Source of the DNA: Fischerella sp. JS2
GTDB lineage: Bacteria > Cyanobacteriota > Cyanobacteriia > Cyanobacteriales > Nostocaceae
DNA: 64,000 nt
Direction: 5' to 3'
Assembly (NCBI RefSeq): GCF_032393985.1
Contig: NZ_CP135918.1
Span: 5,829,724 to 5,893,723 of the forward strand
Numbering within the stretch: the stretch's first letter is position 1; each line of letters opens with the position of its first letter. The position numbers were made by a program, and so were the translations under genes. Below, piece by piece: positions 9,043-18,021 of this stretch. The notes beneath the pieces are model-generated. The model saw only the letters and a list, made by a program, of their open reading frames with translations. It searched no databases and was not told the origin of the DNA.

Positions 9043-9147
9043 ATGAATAGATATGCTTTGCTGTCACACTCACAAATCAGTAAAGTATTGGTGTTGACAA
9101 ATTTCAAGGAAAGACTTTCCAGATTTAAAATCCAGAGGTATCAATGA
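9043..9147 (+). CDS. Possible 34-residue upstream ORF coupled to the NYN gene
   Basis: An ATG at 9043 follows an AAGGAG site at seven bases spacing and opens a 34-codon frame. Its TGA overlaps the ATG at 9144 of the NYN-domain frame as ATGA. This is the layout of translational coupling or of a leader peptide. The peptide is basic and has no recognised motif. It may be a real small ORF or only a 5' leader. Confidence 0.4.
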   Translation: MNRYALLSHSQISKVLVLTNFKERLSRFKIQRYQ

Positions 9148-9833
9148 ATTTTACTACTTTTAGCAAACAGACAAATTCATATAAATTACTTAAACAAAGA
9201 CCACAATGGCAGGGAGAGAGTATTATGGACACCAGTATTGAAACTGAAGATCTAATCATACCAGATTCTTCAGCAGATACAGTCATTTCCAGTCACTCAA
9301 ATCGCGGTCGTGTGGCTATTTTTATTGATGGCTCAAGTCTATTTTATACAGCTTTACAACTTGGAATTGAAATTGATTATGCCAAACTACTTTGTTGCTT
9401 AACTGAGGGTGCCAAACTATTGCGTGCATTCTTCTACACTGGTGTGGATCGCAATAATGACAAACAGCAGGGTTTTCTATTGTGGATGCGTCGTAATGGT
9501 TATCGGGTAGTTACCAAAGAATTAGTCCAGTTTCCCGATGGTTCTAAAAAAGCCAATCTAGATGTAGAAATGGCTGTAGATATGATCAATTTAGTCCCTT
9601 ACTACGATACTGCGGTTTTAGTGAGTGGGGATGGAGATTTAGCCTATGCTGTGAATGCGATCGCTTATAAAGGAGTACGAGTAGAAATTGTCAGCGTCCG
9701 CTCAATGACTAGTGATAGCTTAATTGATGTTGCCGACTGCTTCATTGACCTAGATACAATCAAACAACACATTCAAAAAGACTCTAATTCTGGTTACAAC
9801 TACCGTCCTCTATCAAACACCAGCGTACAATAA
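9144..9833 (+). CDS. NYN-domain protein (LabA/DUF88 family)
   Basis: A 229-residue protein with a PIN-like NYN nuclease fold from about residue 55 to 200. The acidic residues expected for metal binding are visible in IFIDGSSLFYT, ANLDVEMAVDMI and VLVSGDGDLAYAVNAI. LabA of Synechococcus elongatus, in the same family, acts in negative feedback of circadian gene expression; whether this one does is not shown. Two starts are possible: ATG 9144, overlapping the small upstream ORF, or ATG 9225, preceded by a strong AGGGAGAG site and giving MDTSIETED. The second is the better ribosome site; the first 27 residues look unconserved. Confidence 0.85.
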   Translation: MNFTTFSKQTNSYKLLKQRPQWQGESIMDTSIETEDLIIPDSSADTVISSHSNRGRVAIFIDGSSLFYTALQLGIEIDYAKLLCCLTEGAKLLRAFFYTGVDRNNDKQQGFLLWMRRNGYRVVTKELVQFPDGSKKANLDVEMAVDMINLVPYYDTAVLVSGDGDLAYAVNAIAYKGVRVEIVSVRSMTSDSLIDVADCFIDLDTIKQHIQKDSNSGYNYRPLSNTSVQ

Positions 9834-9948
9834 ATATTTCCTGATCAATTCATCCTCATCTATACTGGTATCTTGCCAGAGCAGTAGATATTTTCTGGAG
9901 TAAACTGCTCTTAATTTATTCTGTGCATTTTACTCGCCTCTAACTCCA

Positions 9949-10659
9949 ATGGATATTTTAATCGTTGAGGATGAACCAGAAATTGCTCAGTTAATCCAAC
10001 ACTCTTTAGAAAAAGAAGGATTTGTTTGTCGTATCTGTCGCGACGGCCACACCGCCTTACGGATGTTTCAAGAGCAACCTCCAGACTTAATTGTTCTGGA
10101 TTTAATGATTCCTGGCTTGGATGGACTGGAAGTTTGTGCCAGAATTCGTCAAAAACCGGGGGCAAAAGATCCTTACATATTGATGCTCACAGCCAAAGGT
10201 GAGGAAATAGATCGCGTTATTGGCTTATCTACTGGCGCTGATGATTATATGGTGAAACCTTTTAGCCCAAGAGAACTAGTTGCCAGAGTGCGCGCTCTTT
10301 TGCGGCGTAGTCTGCGGGGTGGGGGTCAACATCAAATTTATCGTACGCAACATTTTACAGTAGATGTAGAACAACGTACTATCAGTCGTCAGATAGATTC
10401 TCAGCCACCAGAAATTCTAGAGTTAACAGCTTTAGAATTTAATTTGTTGAGTACTTTGATCAGTAGTCCTGGTAGAGTCTGGAACCGCAGCCAGCTAATC
10501 GACAAACTTTGGGGTGATAATTTTTATGGTGATGAACGGGTGGTAGATACTCATATAGCGCGGTTGCGGAAAAAAATAGAGCCAGATCCTGCTAATCCCA
10601 CTTTTGTTAAAACTGTTGTAGGCATAGGCTACAAATTTGAAGACTCTCATGTAGTGTGA
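9949..10659 (+). CDS. OmpR-family response regulator
   Basis: A 236-residue two-domain regulator. The receiver domain (1-120) has the acidic pair at EDE, phospho-acceptor Asp52 in LIVLDLMIPG and the conserved lysine in MVKPFSP. A winged-helix DNA-binding domain follows at about 135-232 (VVDTHIARLRKKI). It is followed after 7 bases by a histidine kinase, so the two form a two-component pair. Input and targets cannot be read from the sequence. Confidence 0.92.
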   Translation: MDILIVEDEPEIAQLIQHSLEKEGFVCRICRDGHTALRMFQEQPPDLIVLDLMIPGLDGLEVCARIRQKPGAKDPYILMLTAKGEEIDRVIGLSTGADDYMVKPFSPRELVARVRALLRRSLRGGGQHQIYRTQHFTVDVEQRTISRQIDSQPPEILELTALEFNLLSTLISSPGRVWNRSQLIDKLWGDNFYGDERVVDTHIARLRKKIEPDPANPTFVKTVVGIGYKFEDSHVV

Positions 10660-10666
10660 AGTTTAA

Positions 10667-11800
10667 ATGATTAACAAGGGTCGGCGATCAACAAAGTCCT
10701 TACCTTTGGCAACTCGCTTATTTTTCTCCCACTTGGTAGTGATGATTGTAGGGGTACTTACCCTTGTAATCATCAGTAAACTTTCTTCTCCGCGTTTTTT
10801 TGTCCTGCACTTACAGCAATTAGAAAAACGAGGTTATAGATTATTTAATGTCCGTACAGAATTAGTTGACGGATTTGAAGGTGCCTGGAGACGCAGTACT
10901 ATCTGGTCAGTTATAGTCGGTGGTACAGCAGCAGGAGGATTAAGTTTCTGGGTTTCTAGGCGGATTATGCAAGGTTTAACCGAGATGGAAAAAGTTACCC
11001 AGGAGTTTGCCAAAGGAAGACTAAATGCTCGGCTACCGATGTCCGACATTCCAGAACTCAACAGACTGGGGACAAGTTTTAACCGTATGGCAGCCAGCTT
11101 AGAAGGGGTAGAAACGCGGCGACGGGAATTAATTGGAGATATGACTCATGAATTGCGGACACCCCTGACAGTAGTACGTGGTTATTTAGAAGAACTAGCT
11201 GATGGGAGTATAGAACCTTCCCCAGAAATTTATCTGCGGTTAGTTAGAGAAACTAAGCGCTTAGAACGTTTAGTAAATGATTTGCAAGAACTTTCCAAGG
11301 CAGAAGCTGGTTATTTGCCAATTAATATCCAGTCTGTAAATATACGTCCTTTATTAGAGTCACTAGTGGCTAGATTTGCCGATCAATTGCTCGAAGATGG
11401 CCCGATTCTGCAACTAGAGTCTTCACCCCAGCTACCCTTTGTCTTAGCAGATATTGATCGAATAGAACAGGTGTTAGTGAATTTAATTGGCAATGCAGTA
11501 CGCTACACAAATCAAGGCAAAATTACTATCCGGGCTTGGGTTGATGACTCAAGACTCTGGATAGCAGTTATTGACACAGGTATGGGAATAGCCCCAGGAG
11601 ATTTGCCTCATATATTTGAACGCTTCTGGCGAGCTGACAAATCTCGCGATCGCCACTCTGGTGGTACTGGTATCGGTTTAACTATCTCTCGCCGCTTAGT
11701 AGAGCTACATGGTGGCTATATGGAAGTAGAAAGTGAACTCGGAGTGGGTAGCACTTTTCGTTTTTGCCTACCTTTATCTTCAAGTTCAGCGCAGGGTTGA
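10667..11800 (+). CDS. Sensor histidine kinase (HAMP-HisKA-HATPase)
   Basis: A 377-residue membrane kinase. Two membrane segments at about residues 18-38 and 78-98 bracket a short extracytoplasmic loop of about 40 residues. They are followed by HAMP (about 95-148), the dimerisation/phosphoacceptor domain with the H-box MTHELRTPLTVV, and an ATPase domain with N-box LVNLIGNAVRYTN, G1 DTGMGIA and G2 GGTGIGLTIS. The short loop suggests sensing within or near the membrane. It is the partner of the response regulator directly upstream. Confidence 0.92.
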   Translation: MINKGRRSTKSLPLATRLFFSHLVVMIVGVLTLVIISKLSSPRFFVLHLQQLEKRGYRLFNVRTELVDGFEGAWRRSTIWSVIVGGTAAGGLSFWVSRRIMQGLTEMEKVTQEFAKGRLNARLPMSDIPELNRLGTSFNRMAASLEGVETRRRELIGDMTHELRTPLTVVRGYLEELADGSIEPSPEIYLRLVRETKRLERLVNDLQELSKAEAGYLPINIQSVNIRPLLESLVARFADQLLEDGPILQLESSPQLPFVLADIDRIEQVLVNLIGNAVRYTNQGKITIRAWVDDSRLWIAVIDTGMGIAPGDLPHIFERFWRADKSRDRHSGGTGIGLTISRRLVELHGGYMEVESELGVGSTFRFCLPLSSSSAQG

Positions 11801-12078
11801 GAGAGCTTTGATACTATTGGTGTGTTGCATTCTCTTTCCAAATTAGTATGACTTAACCTCAAACAATCTCCTGCAACCAGTCAGTTTAAGTAACACTGTT
11901 GAGGAAATTGTGAGGTAACTCCAACAGCTTCGCCAGTCTCCGTGTCATTGAGGCACAACTATTCCTTCTCAATCATTCTATTTTGATGTGACCGATGGCT
12001 AGAAGTGGACGTTGCACAACAGAAATATGAATAAGAGCGATCGCAATGAAATCTTCTAAGATGTGTAATTAATTTTGT

Positions 12079-12879
12079 CTAACGCACTTTATACAAATCG
12101 AATAGTTCTCCTGATTGCCGTGCAATCACTTTACCACCAGCAGCTTTGATTATTTTTTCCCACTCTGCTACCGGCTCTAAAAACACCTCAGCACCCAAAT
12201 AAGTTTCCAAAACTGCCCAATCTTCAGCTAACGGTTGTTCGGGATTGAGGATGTCAAAGACGAATTGTCCGCCTGGTTTCAACACCCGTTTGACTTCCAC
12301 TAACACAGCACTCCAATACTCAAGTGGAAAATAGCAGCTAAATCCTGTGGCAATCACTAAGTCAAACCGATCACTAGAGTAGTTTAACTGATGAGCGCCA
12401 CCTAACTCGACACCTTTGAACAGCTTTGAGTTCAACTGCGAACCACGGGAATTGAGAGCATTACACGCTACAGTACTGATTTCTTGTCCATAAAAATACG
12501 CTTGCCAATCTCGCCAAGGATAGATCAAAAAGCTGACACCGCAGCCTATATCCAAACAGTGCTGGTTCTTTTGTGGTTGGGCTATTTCCCAAAAACTAGA
12601 AACTATTTTTGCCGCCAATATCCCACTCATCCACTCCCGATATATTGGCATTGCCTGCACTTCTGCTGGTACTTCAAAGGATTGATTTTCATATTGTCGG
12701 TTAAAGCGATATGCTACTTGTGCTAACCTCACTTGCCATTGATCTGAGTGATGCATATTGCTTTTATTAAGCTTTTGAGACGATTTGTTGGACATAATAT
12801 GGCACTTAAGGATCTCTAAAAAATAAAATATCGGTTCCTGATCAAATATATTTTGGGTGAACCCAACAACTGATACCAA
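12079..12879 (-). CDS. SAM-dependent methyltransferase (class I)
   Basis: A 266-residue frame with motif I CLDIGCGVSFLIYPW, a later FDLVIATGFSCYF segment and the post-motif LKPGGQFVFDILNP typical of small-molecule methyltransferases. The substrate is unknown. The first 28 codons are encoded by repeat-like DNA (12796-12879), so the start may be the internal ATG at 12795 giving MSNKSSQKLNK; neither start has a good ribosome site. The gene stands alone. Confidence 0.8.
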   Translation of the reverse strand: MVSVVGFTQNIFDQEPIFYFLEILKCHIMSNKSSQKLNKSNMHHSDQWQVRLAQVAYRFNRQYENQSFEVPAEVQAMPIYREWMSGILAAKIVSSFWEIAQPQKNQHCLDIGCGVSFLIYPWRDWQAYFYGQEISTVACNALNSRGSQLNSKLFKGVELGGAHQLNYSSDRFDLVIATGFSCYFPLEYWSAVLVEVKRVLKPGGQFVFDILNPEQPLAEDWAVLETYLGAEVFLEPVAEWEKIIKAAGGKVIARQSGELFDLYKVR

Positions 12880-12913
12880 TTCCCTTTAAACGTGAAACCT
12901 ATTTGTGTTGTAG

Positions 12914-12940
12914 AGACGTGCTATGGCATGTCTCTACAGG
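12914..12940. repeat. Palindromic repeat
   Basis: GTAGAGACGTGC...GCATGTCTCTAC is an imperfect hairpin related in form to the tacagacgcgat palindromes. It lies in a repeat-rich spacer that ends with gtgtaagtcct (about 12970), which resembles the terminal repeat of the 8.0-kb MITE. Confidence 0.5.
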
Positions 12941-13035
12941 ATTTAAATTATCGTGATTAACGTGAAATGGTGTAAGTCCTGTTTTGAGATGACAGGTGTT
13001 TTAGTGAATCAATTATCTAAGTTAAGCGTAAAAAC

Positions 13036-13764
13036 TTATGACTTCACAAAAGTCCACTCTAAAGTTTTTATCGGTGCAGTTTGCAGCGCTTGAGATAGTT
13101 CGCTACTACTTGCAAATTGCAACTGTTCCACATAGCAAGCTTCCACACTCACAGTAAATTCCTTTTCCTGAAAAGGCCAAGGAGTGACAGTGAGATTACC
13201 GTCGCTGCGTTGCATAACATCATAGCGCTTACCATCTGATAAAGTCGCAATCTCTAAAGCACGTTCACCTACAGGTATCATCCGATTACAGAGAATAAGT
13301 GAGAGGCGATCGCACCACTGAAAAAATTCATAAGCTTTCACAGCATCATCTTTTGTAATATTTAATTCCTGACGCCATTGCTCTTGATTCTTTAACTGTT
13401 CATCTAGAAACTCATCTAACTCTGGTAATTTGCCACGATTACCTTCGTGTAAAAAACTCATATGCATAGAAACCATCATCGCTACCCAACGTCCCCGATA
13501 GCGGGCATTCTGGGTCAATTGCCGTATTTTTGGCACATCAATATCTGTAATCAAAGTAAAATCTAGGGGTGCGCCAGCTTCAGTAATGTTTTTTTCTTCC
13601 CATTCTTTTTCCAAATCATCGTGATGGGAAATCGCTGCAATTGTCTCTAGCCAACGTATAGGACGTTCTTTTGCATTCCAATGTCCCGCAATTTCGGCAG
13701 CCAGCAAAGCATGGGCGCGATGGTAAATTATTTCCCAACCCTTTTGGTGTTGATTCACAATCAT
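13036..13764 (-). CDS. DUF3891-family protein
   Basis: A 242-residue soluble protein of a family of unknown function found in cyanobacteria and other bacteria. Histidines and aspartates are spaced like an HD-type hydrolase: HRAH near residue 15, SHHDD at about 47, MVSMHMSF at about 98 and FFQWCDR at about 155. A metal-dependent phosphohydrolase role is therefore possible, but this is inference. The start ATG gives MIVNQHQKGWEII, the usual N-terminus. It is divergent from the permease gene with about 100 bases between. Confidence 0.75.
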   Translation of the reverse strand: MIVNQHQKGWEIIYHRAHALLAAEIAGHWNAKERPIRWLETIAAISHHDDLEKEWEEKNITEAGAPLDFTLITDIDVPKIRQLTQNARYRGRWVAMMVSMHMSFLHEGNRGKLPELDEFLDEQLKNQEQWRQELNITKDDAVKAYEFFQWCDRLSLILCNRMIPVGERALEIATLSDGKRYDVMQRSDGNLTVTPWPFQEKEFTVSVEACYVEQLQFASSSELSQALQTAPIKTLEWTFVKS

Positions 13765-13866
13765 GAATCAGTCTCGATCCTTCGTGTAATATGAGTTAGC
13801 TTCCCAATCTTGCATGAGTAAGGACTGTTCACTCATCTGCCAACAGCACGAAAATCAAGTGCCACT

Positions 13867-14757
13867 ATGGATAAATTGACATCGAAAAATTGGATTTTTA
13901 TCAATCAGCGACTGACACCTTATTTATTTTTGTTGCCTGCTTTGCTAATTCTGGTACTTACTGTCTTTTGGCCCGCACTACAAGCGTTTTACCTCAGCTT
14001 TACCCGTTACGAATACGATTTAACCCAGACACCTGCATGGATTGGTATTGCTAATTTCCGCCGCCTATGGGTTGATCCTGTTTTTTGGCAAACCCTGGTA
14101 AACACTATGCTTTATCTTGTAGTTGTCGTGCCGATTTTAGTCATAGCCCCCTTAGCACTGGCAATTTTGGTCAATCAAAAACTGCAAGGAATGCATTGGT
14201 TTCGAGCTGCTTACTATACCCCCGTGGTAATTTCGATGGTAGTGGCAGGAATTGCTTGGCGATGGTTGTATGCTGAAAACGGCTTACTCAATCAATTACT
14301 CAAAGGCATTTTCCCAGAGGGAATTCCCTGGTTAACTAGTCCCCGCTTTGCCCTTTTCAGTGTTATGGCTGTGACTGTCTGGAAAGGATTAGGCTACTAC
14401 ATGGTGATTTATCTAGCGGGGTTGCAATCGATACCAAGTGATGTATATGAAGCAGCAGCTATAGATGGCTCTGATGGCATCAACAAACACTGGGATATCA
14501 CTGTACCCTTGATGAAACCTTATCTAGCTTTAGTAGGAGTTATTTCAGCAATATCCGCTACTAAAGTATTTGAAGAAGTATACATTATGACTCAAGGCGG
14601 GCCACGTAATAGCTCAAAAACAATAGTTTATTACCTCTATGAACAAGCATTTAATAATTTAGAAATTAGCTATGCCTGTACAATTGGGCTGGTACTGTTT
14701 TTGATCATTTTAGGATTATCAATTTTACGACTATCAATTAGCGGTGCTAGTGCTTGA
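13867..14757 (+). CDS. Sugar ABC transporter permease (MalF/UgpA type)
   Basis: A 296-residue inner-membrane protein with six predicted membrane segments and the EAA loop that contacts the ATPase (EAAAIDGSDGINKHWDITVP, about residues 195-214). It matches the first permease of carbohydrate uptake systems. No binding protein, second permease or ATPase is encoded next to it, so its partners must lie elsewhere in the genome. The substrate is unknown. Confidence 0.88.
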   Translation: MDKLTSKNWIFINQRLTPYLFLLPALLILVLTVFWPALQAFYLSFTRYEYDLTQTPAWIGIANFRRLWVDPVFWQTLVNTMLYLVVVVPILVIAPLALAILVNQKLQGMHWFRAAYYTPVVISMVVAGIAWRWLYAENGLLNQLLKGIFPEGIPWLTSPRFALFSVMAVTVWKGLGYYMVIYLAGLQSIPSDVYEAAAIDGSDGINKHWDITVPLMKPYLALVGVISAISATKVFEEVYIMTQGGPRNSSKTIVYYLYEQAFNNLEISYACTIGLVLFLIILGLSILRLSISGASA

Positions 14758-14774
14758 TCCTTGTCATCTCTGAC

Positions 14775-15305
14775 TCATCGATTCTGACGGCGAAATTCAG
14801 CAGGTGTAAAACGCATGGGTTTTTCTGGGTTCCAAATGCCCAGTCCCATGATTCTTGCCCATTGTTGGGCGCGTTCTAAACTTTGATCATATTTGTGGTT
14901 AGGCGATCGCCCTACAAACAAAGCCTGACCTTCTTTCACCAACTGTTCATTTAACAAAACTTTATCCTTCCACACATAAGCCAGAATCCGCCCAAATTTA
15001 TCTTGCCCTTCCACATCAAACTCCAACGTCACAGAGTCTCCTTTGTCTCCTTTAATTAGTGCTTGCAAGTGTTCTTTTGCGGCATTTCCCCAAGGGCGCT
15101 GTTGCAAATCCGGTGCGTCAATACCCAGCAGACGCACTTGGGAAATTAAATTAGGTTGGTCGCCCATCCCAAGTACTTCTAAGGTTTGCCCACTTACTAC
15201 CTGTGCAACTTTGACCTGTACCTGTGCATTTTCAGAAGATTTGCTTCGAGGTTGACAAGCAACAACTAAAAGTAATAAGCAAAATAAAATTACAATTTTT
15301 TTCAT
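14775..15305 (-). CDS. Thermonuclease-family lipoprotein
   Basis: A 176-residue staphylococcal-nuclease-like protein. The N-terminus is a lipoprotein signal with lipobox LVVAC (Cys17), so it is probably membrane-anchored on the outer face. The nuclease domain (about 30-160) shows VRLLGIDAPDLQQRPWG and DKFGRILAYVW, which hold the metal-binding aspartate and two catalytic arginines; the usual catalytic glutamate after APxL appears as aspartate, so activity is uncertain. It is convergent with the permease gene, 17 bases away. Confidence 0.82.
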   Translation of the reverse strand: MKKIVILFCLLLLVVACQPRSKSSENAQVQVKVAQVVSGQTLEVLGMGDQPNLISQVRLLGIDAPDLQQRPWGNAAKEHLQALIKGDKGDSVTLEFDVEGQDKFGRILAYVWKDKVLLNEQLVKEGQALFVGRSPNHKYDQSLERAQQWARIMGLGIWNPEKPMRFTPAEFRRQNR

Positions 15306-15335
15306 TTATCTTGTTCAGAGGTTAGTAGTTAATGG

Positions 15336-15363
15336 GTACAGACGCGATGAATCGCGTCTGTAC
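15336..15363. repeat. Palindromic repeat, copy 3
   Basis: GTACAGACGCGAT, a GA loop and ATCGCGTCTGTAC form a perfect 13-bp stem. It is flanked by ttagtagtt heptamer-like repeats and by a dispersed repeat block at 15375-15465. Confidence 0.8.
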
Positions 15364-15460
15364 ATTAGTAGTTAGTGCTTACTACCCCTGCCACCCCTCA
15401 CACTCCCCATTGCCCCTAATCCCCTCCAGGGGGCCGGTGAGTTCCCCACCTCCCCAATCC

Positions 15461-15829
15461 CTACTCCTCATCTAACGGCAAACCTGCCCGCACTTTCCCC
15501 TTGCCAAAATAGCGTCCAAACTGAAGTTCATAGACTTCATCTTCTTCTTGCGTCTCTACTTCCAAGTCGGAACGGGCATAACTAACACACAACAGCGCAT
15601 AGCCTTGCTGGCGCAATTCTAGGGATAGCCCTACTGCTTCCGGTTGGTAAATTTCTCCTTTCAGCACCCGTACAGCACAGGTGGTACAAGCCCCATTGCG
15701 GCAAGAAAAAGGCAGTTCTTTCCCTTGTTTTTCACAACTGTGCAGGATGTAGCGGTCATCAGGTACTTCTAATGTGTGTTTTATGCCTTTGGCGCGATCA
15801 TGAACTGTGATTTTATATGTCTGGGACAT
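15461..15829 (-). CDS. Plant-type [2Fe-2S] ferredoxin, Fed2/FdC2 type
   Basis: A 122-residue ferredoxin. The cluster ligands are in CRNGACTTC (about residues 42-50) and a distal Cys in LLCVSYA. After the normal ferredoxin end there is a C-terminal extension of about 25 residues containing YELQFGRYF. That extension is characteristic of the FdC2 branch conserved in plants and cyanobacteria (Fed2 of Synechocystis, linked to the low-iron response). It is more likely a specialised electron carrier than the main photosynthetic ferredoxin. The branch call rests on the recalled tail motif. Confidence 0.85.
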   Translation of the reverse strand: MSQTYKITVHDRAKGIKHTLEVPDDRYILHSCEKQGKELPFSCRNGACTTCAVRVLKGEIYQPEAVGLSLELRQQGYALLCVSYARSDLEVETQEEDEVYELQFGRYFGKGKVRAGLPLDEE

Positions 15830-15910
15830 GTTGATTTTGAATTTAAGATTTTTGAGTAATTTGATTGCAGTTTATAGAAGTATATTGTACAATTGCAGAT
15901 CGTGACGCCT

Positions 15911-15997
15911 GGAGAGATGGCCGAGTGGTTGAAGGCGCAGCACTGGAAATGCTGTTTGGGGGCAACTTCAACGAGGGTTCGAATCCCTCTCTCTCCG
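15911..15997 (+). tRNA. tRNA-Ser (anticodon GGA)
   Basis: An 87-base class II tRNA. The acceptor stem GGAGAGA pairs with TCTCTCC, followed by discriminator G. The D-arm is gccgagtggttgaaggc. The anticodon stem CAGCA/TGCTG encloses loop CTGGAAA, giving anticodon GGA. A long variable arm follows, then the T-loop GGTTCGAATCC. The CCA end is not encoded. Confidence 0.96.
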
Positions 15998-16232
15998 TTA
16001 AAGCTTATATTGCAAGGATTTGAGCAATTAGCTAACTTAGAAGAGATTTAGCTAAATGGTTTAATCAATGGTGTAGTGGTTGAAGTAATCAAAAGCAACA
16101 GTGTCGTGCTGTCGCTGTCAGGATTGTTGCACACCTGTTAGGATAAGCGCGATCGCTTATTAAATGTACTGCCCCAGCATTGCTTTGCTCAAAAGCTGTT
16201 TATTTAGGGAAACTGTTGAATGTTTGCTATTT

Positions 16233-17363
16233 ATGAAAAAAGTAATCATCATCGGTGGTGGAATTGGTGGTGCTGCAACTGCGCTTGCCTTAAGTCGTAC
16301 TGGTTTTGAACCTGTAGTCTATGAGCGAACCAAACAGTTGCGAGAAGTTGGGGCTGGTATTGCACTTTGGGCAAACGCAACCCACATTTTAAAGCAATTA
16401 GATTTACTCGAAGATGCGATCCGGGTTGGCTGTCTCACGACAAATTACCAATTCAATTCGCAACGAGGTAAGGAGTTAGTAAATGTGCCTGTTGATGGCT
16501 TTGAGTTGCCTGTGATCGGCATTCATCGTGCTGAATTGCATCAGCTATTGTGGCGCAATGTACCCGGTGAGAAATTTATTTTGGGAGAAACTTTTGAGCG
16601 ATTTCAGCGCCAGGGTAATCAGGTTCATGCCTATTTTGCTTCAGGTTTAAACGTTGCAGGGGATGCCTTGATTGGTGCAGATGGGTTGCGATCACAAGTC
16701 AGAACTGCTATTTTAGGTGACGAACCTCCCATTTACCGCAATTTTAAGACTTGGCGTGGTTTGACTGATTATATTCCAAGTACATATCGTCCTGGTTACA
16801 TTCAAGAATTTTTAGGATGCGGTAAAGGATTCGGTTTCATGATGCTCGGCAAGAGCAAAATGTACTGGTATGCAGCAGCAAGTGCGCCAGAAGCACAACC
16901 GGATGCAGCAATTGGACGTAAAAAAGAGCTTGAGACGATGTATCAGGGTTGGTTCCGAGCTATTCCTAAATTAATCGCTGCTACGGACGAAGCTAATATT
17001 TTGACTACAGATTTATATGATCGCCCTCCAAAACAGCCTTGGAGTCAACAAAATATTACCCTACTCGGTGACGCTGCCCATCCGATGCTACCTACAATGG
17101 GACAGGGCGCTTGTACAGCCTTGGAGGATGCTTATGTCGTTGCCCAATGCCTGCAAGCACAACCAGATCCAAGTATTGCTTTTCAACAGTATGAGTCTGT
17201 GCGTTTTCCACGTACTAAGGTGATCGTTGAACAATCTTTGCAATCCAGTAAAATGGGCGAATTGAAAAACCCGATAGCTGTGGGATTTCGCAATACTTTG
17301 ATGAAGGTAATGGGTTTATTAATCAGCAACAGTTTCCAGTCTCTTCATGCTTACCGAGCCTAG
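16233..17363 (+). CDS. FAD-dependent monooxygenase
   Basis: An aromatic-hydroxylase-type flavoprotein of about 376 residues. The N-terminal dinucleotide fold reads VIIIGGGIGGAATALAL, and the second FAD motif reads GDAAHPMLPTMGQGACTALE (about residues 280-299). Family members include salicylate hydroxylase-like and zeaxanthin-epoxidase-like enzymes that add one oxygen using NAD(P)H; the substrate here is unknown. The frame is open from 16164, but the start at 16233 (MKKVIIIGG) places the Rossmann motif at the N-terminus as in relatives. It stands alone after tRNA-Ser. Confidence 0.87.
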   Translation: MKKVIIIGGGIGGAATALALSRTGFEPVVYERTKQLREVGAGIALWANATHILKQLDLLEDAIRVGCLTTNYQFNSQRGKELVNVPVDGFELPVIGIHRAELHQLLWRNVPGEKFILGETFERFQRQGNQVHAYFASGLNVAGDALIGADGLRSQVRTAILGDEPPIYRNFKTWRGLTDYIPSTYRPGYIQEFLGCGKGFGFMMLGKSKMYWYAAASAPEAQPDAAIGRKKELETMYQGWFRAIPKLIAATDEANILTTDLYDRPPKQPWSQQNITLLGDAAHPMLPTMGQGACTALEDAYVVAQCLQAQPDPSIAFQQYESVRFPRTKVIVEQSLQSSKMGELKNPIAVGFRNTLMKVMGLLISNSFQSLHAYRA

Positions 17364-17447
17364 TGATTCGATTTTGAATTTTATGCCAAAAAAGTAATGG
17401 CGATCGCTTTTGTACTCAAAAAAGTAGTGTGCGATCGCCTTCTTGTA

Positions 17448-17819
17448 CTAGCTTTTTTGTTCCATATAACTCAATAACCAATTAGCTGCTGTTGCCCTGC
17501 GAGTTTGTCGAGGGCCAAATTCCCCAATTTTATAACCTTTAAAACCCAGCTTTTCTTTAACTATTTGTTTATATTCTGTTGGGATAGAACGAGTCAATTT
17601 GACAGTTGCGGGGCGACTCTCAATAAAATCAGGTGGTTGTGGATACTCATCTCGCCATTCGGCAGATACTTCCTGATTATCCCACTTTGCTGTTACTGGA
17701 TCATAGCGATAACCCAAACAATGCCATACCAATTGATTAACTGTAGCGTCATCAATTTCTTCGTTGAGAATTGCCCAAATGGTATCTGTATTGAGTGGTG
17801 GCAAATTAGACATAAGCAA
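17448..17819 (-). CDS. DUF1823-family protein
   Basis: A 123-residue soluble protein of a family found in cyanobacteria and plant plastids. Recognisable conserved parts are TIWAILNEEIDDATVNQLVWHCLGYRYDP-type sequence at the N-terminal third and a C-terminal helix ending near NWLLSYM. The function is unknown. It may start at residue 3 (MSNLPPL). It is divergent from the repeat-protein gene at 18022. Confidence 0.8.
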   Translation of the reverse strand: MLMSNLPPLNTDTIWAILNEEIDDATVNQLVWHCLGYRYDPVTAKWDNQEVSAEWRDEYPQPPDFIESRPATVKLTRSIPTEYKQIVKEKLGFKGYKIGEFGPRQTRRATAANWLLSYMEQKS

Positions 17820-18021
17820 TTCAAAATTCCAGCAAAATTAAAGGATTTGAACTTTTACAAGTAGTCTACTGTCTAGGTTACTAGGTCAATGTCCAGAGAT
17901 AGGCATGATTTTATCTCTATTTATCCCTATCGGAAGATTTATCTACCAAAACGATCAAACAAACTACAAGAAAGAGTAACCATTTTTGAAACTAAGCTTC
18001 AACTAAGTTAGGAGAAAGATT

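Noticed and set aside
9949-11800. Naming the two-component pair after a known cyanobacterial system
   Set aside because: Motifs show only family membership; nothing distinguishes a specific named pair.
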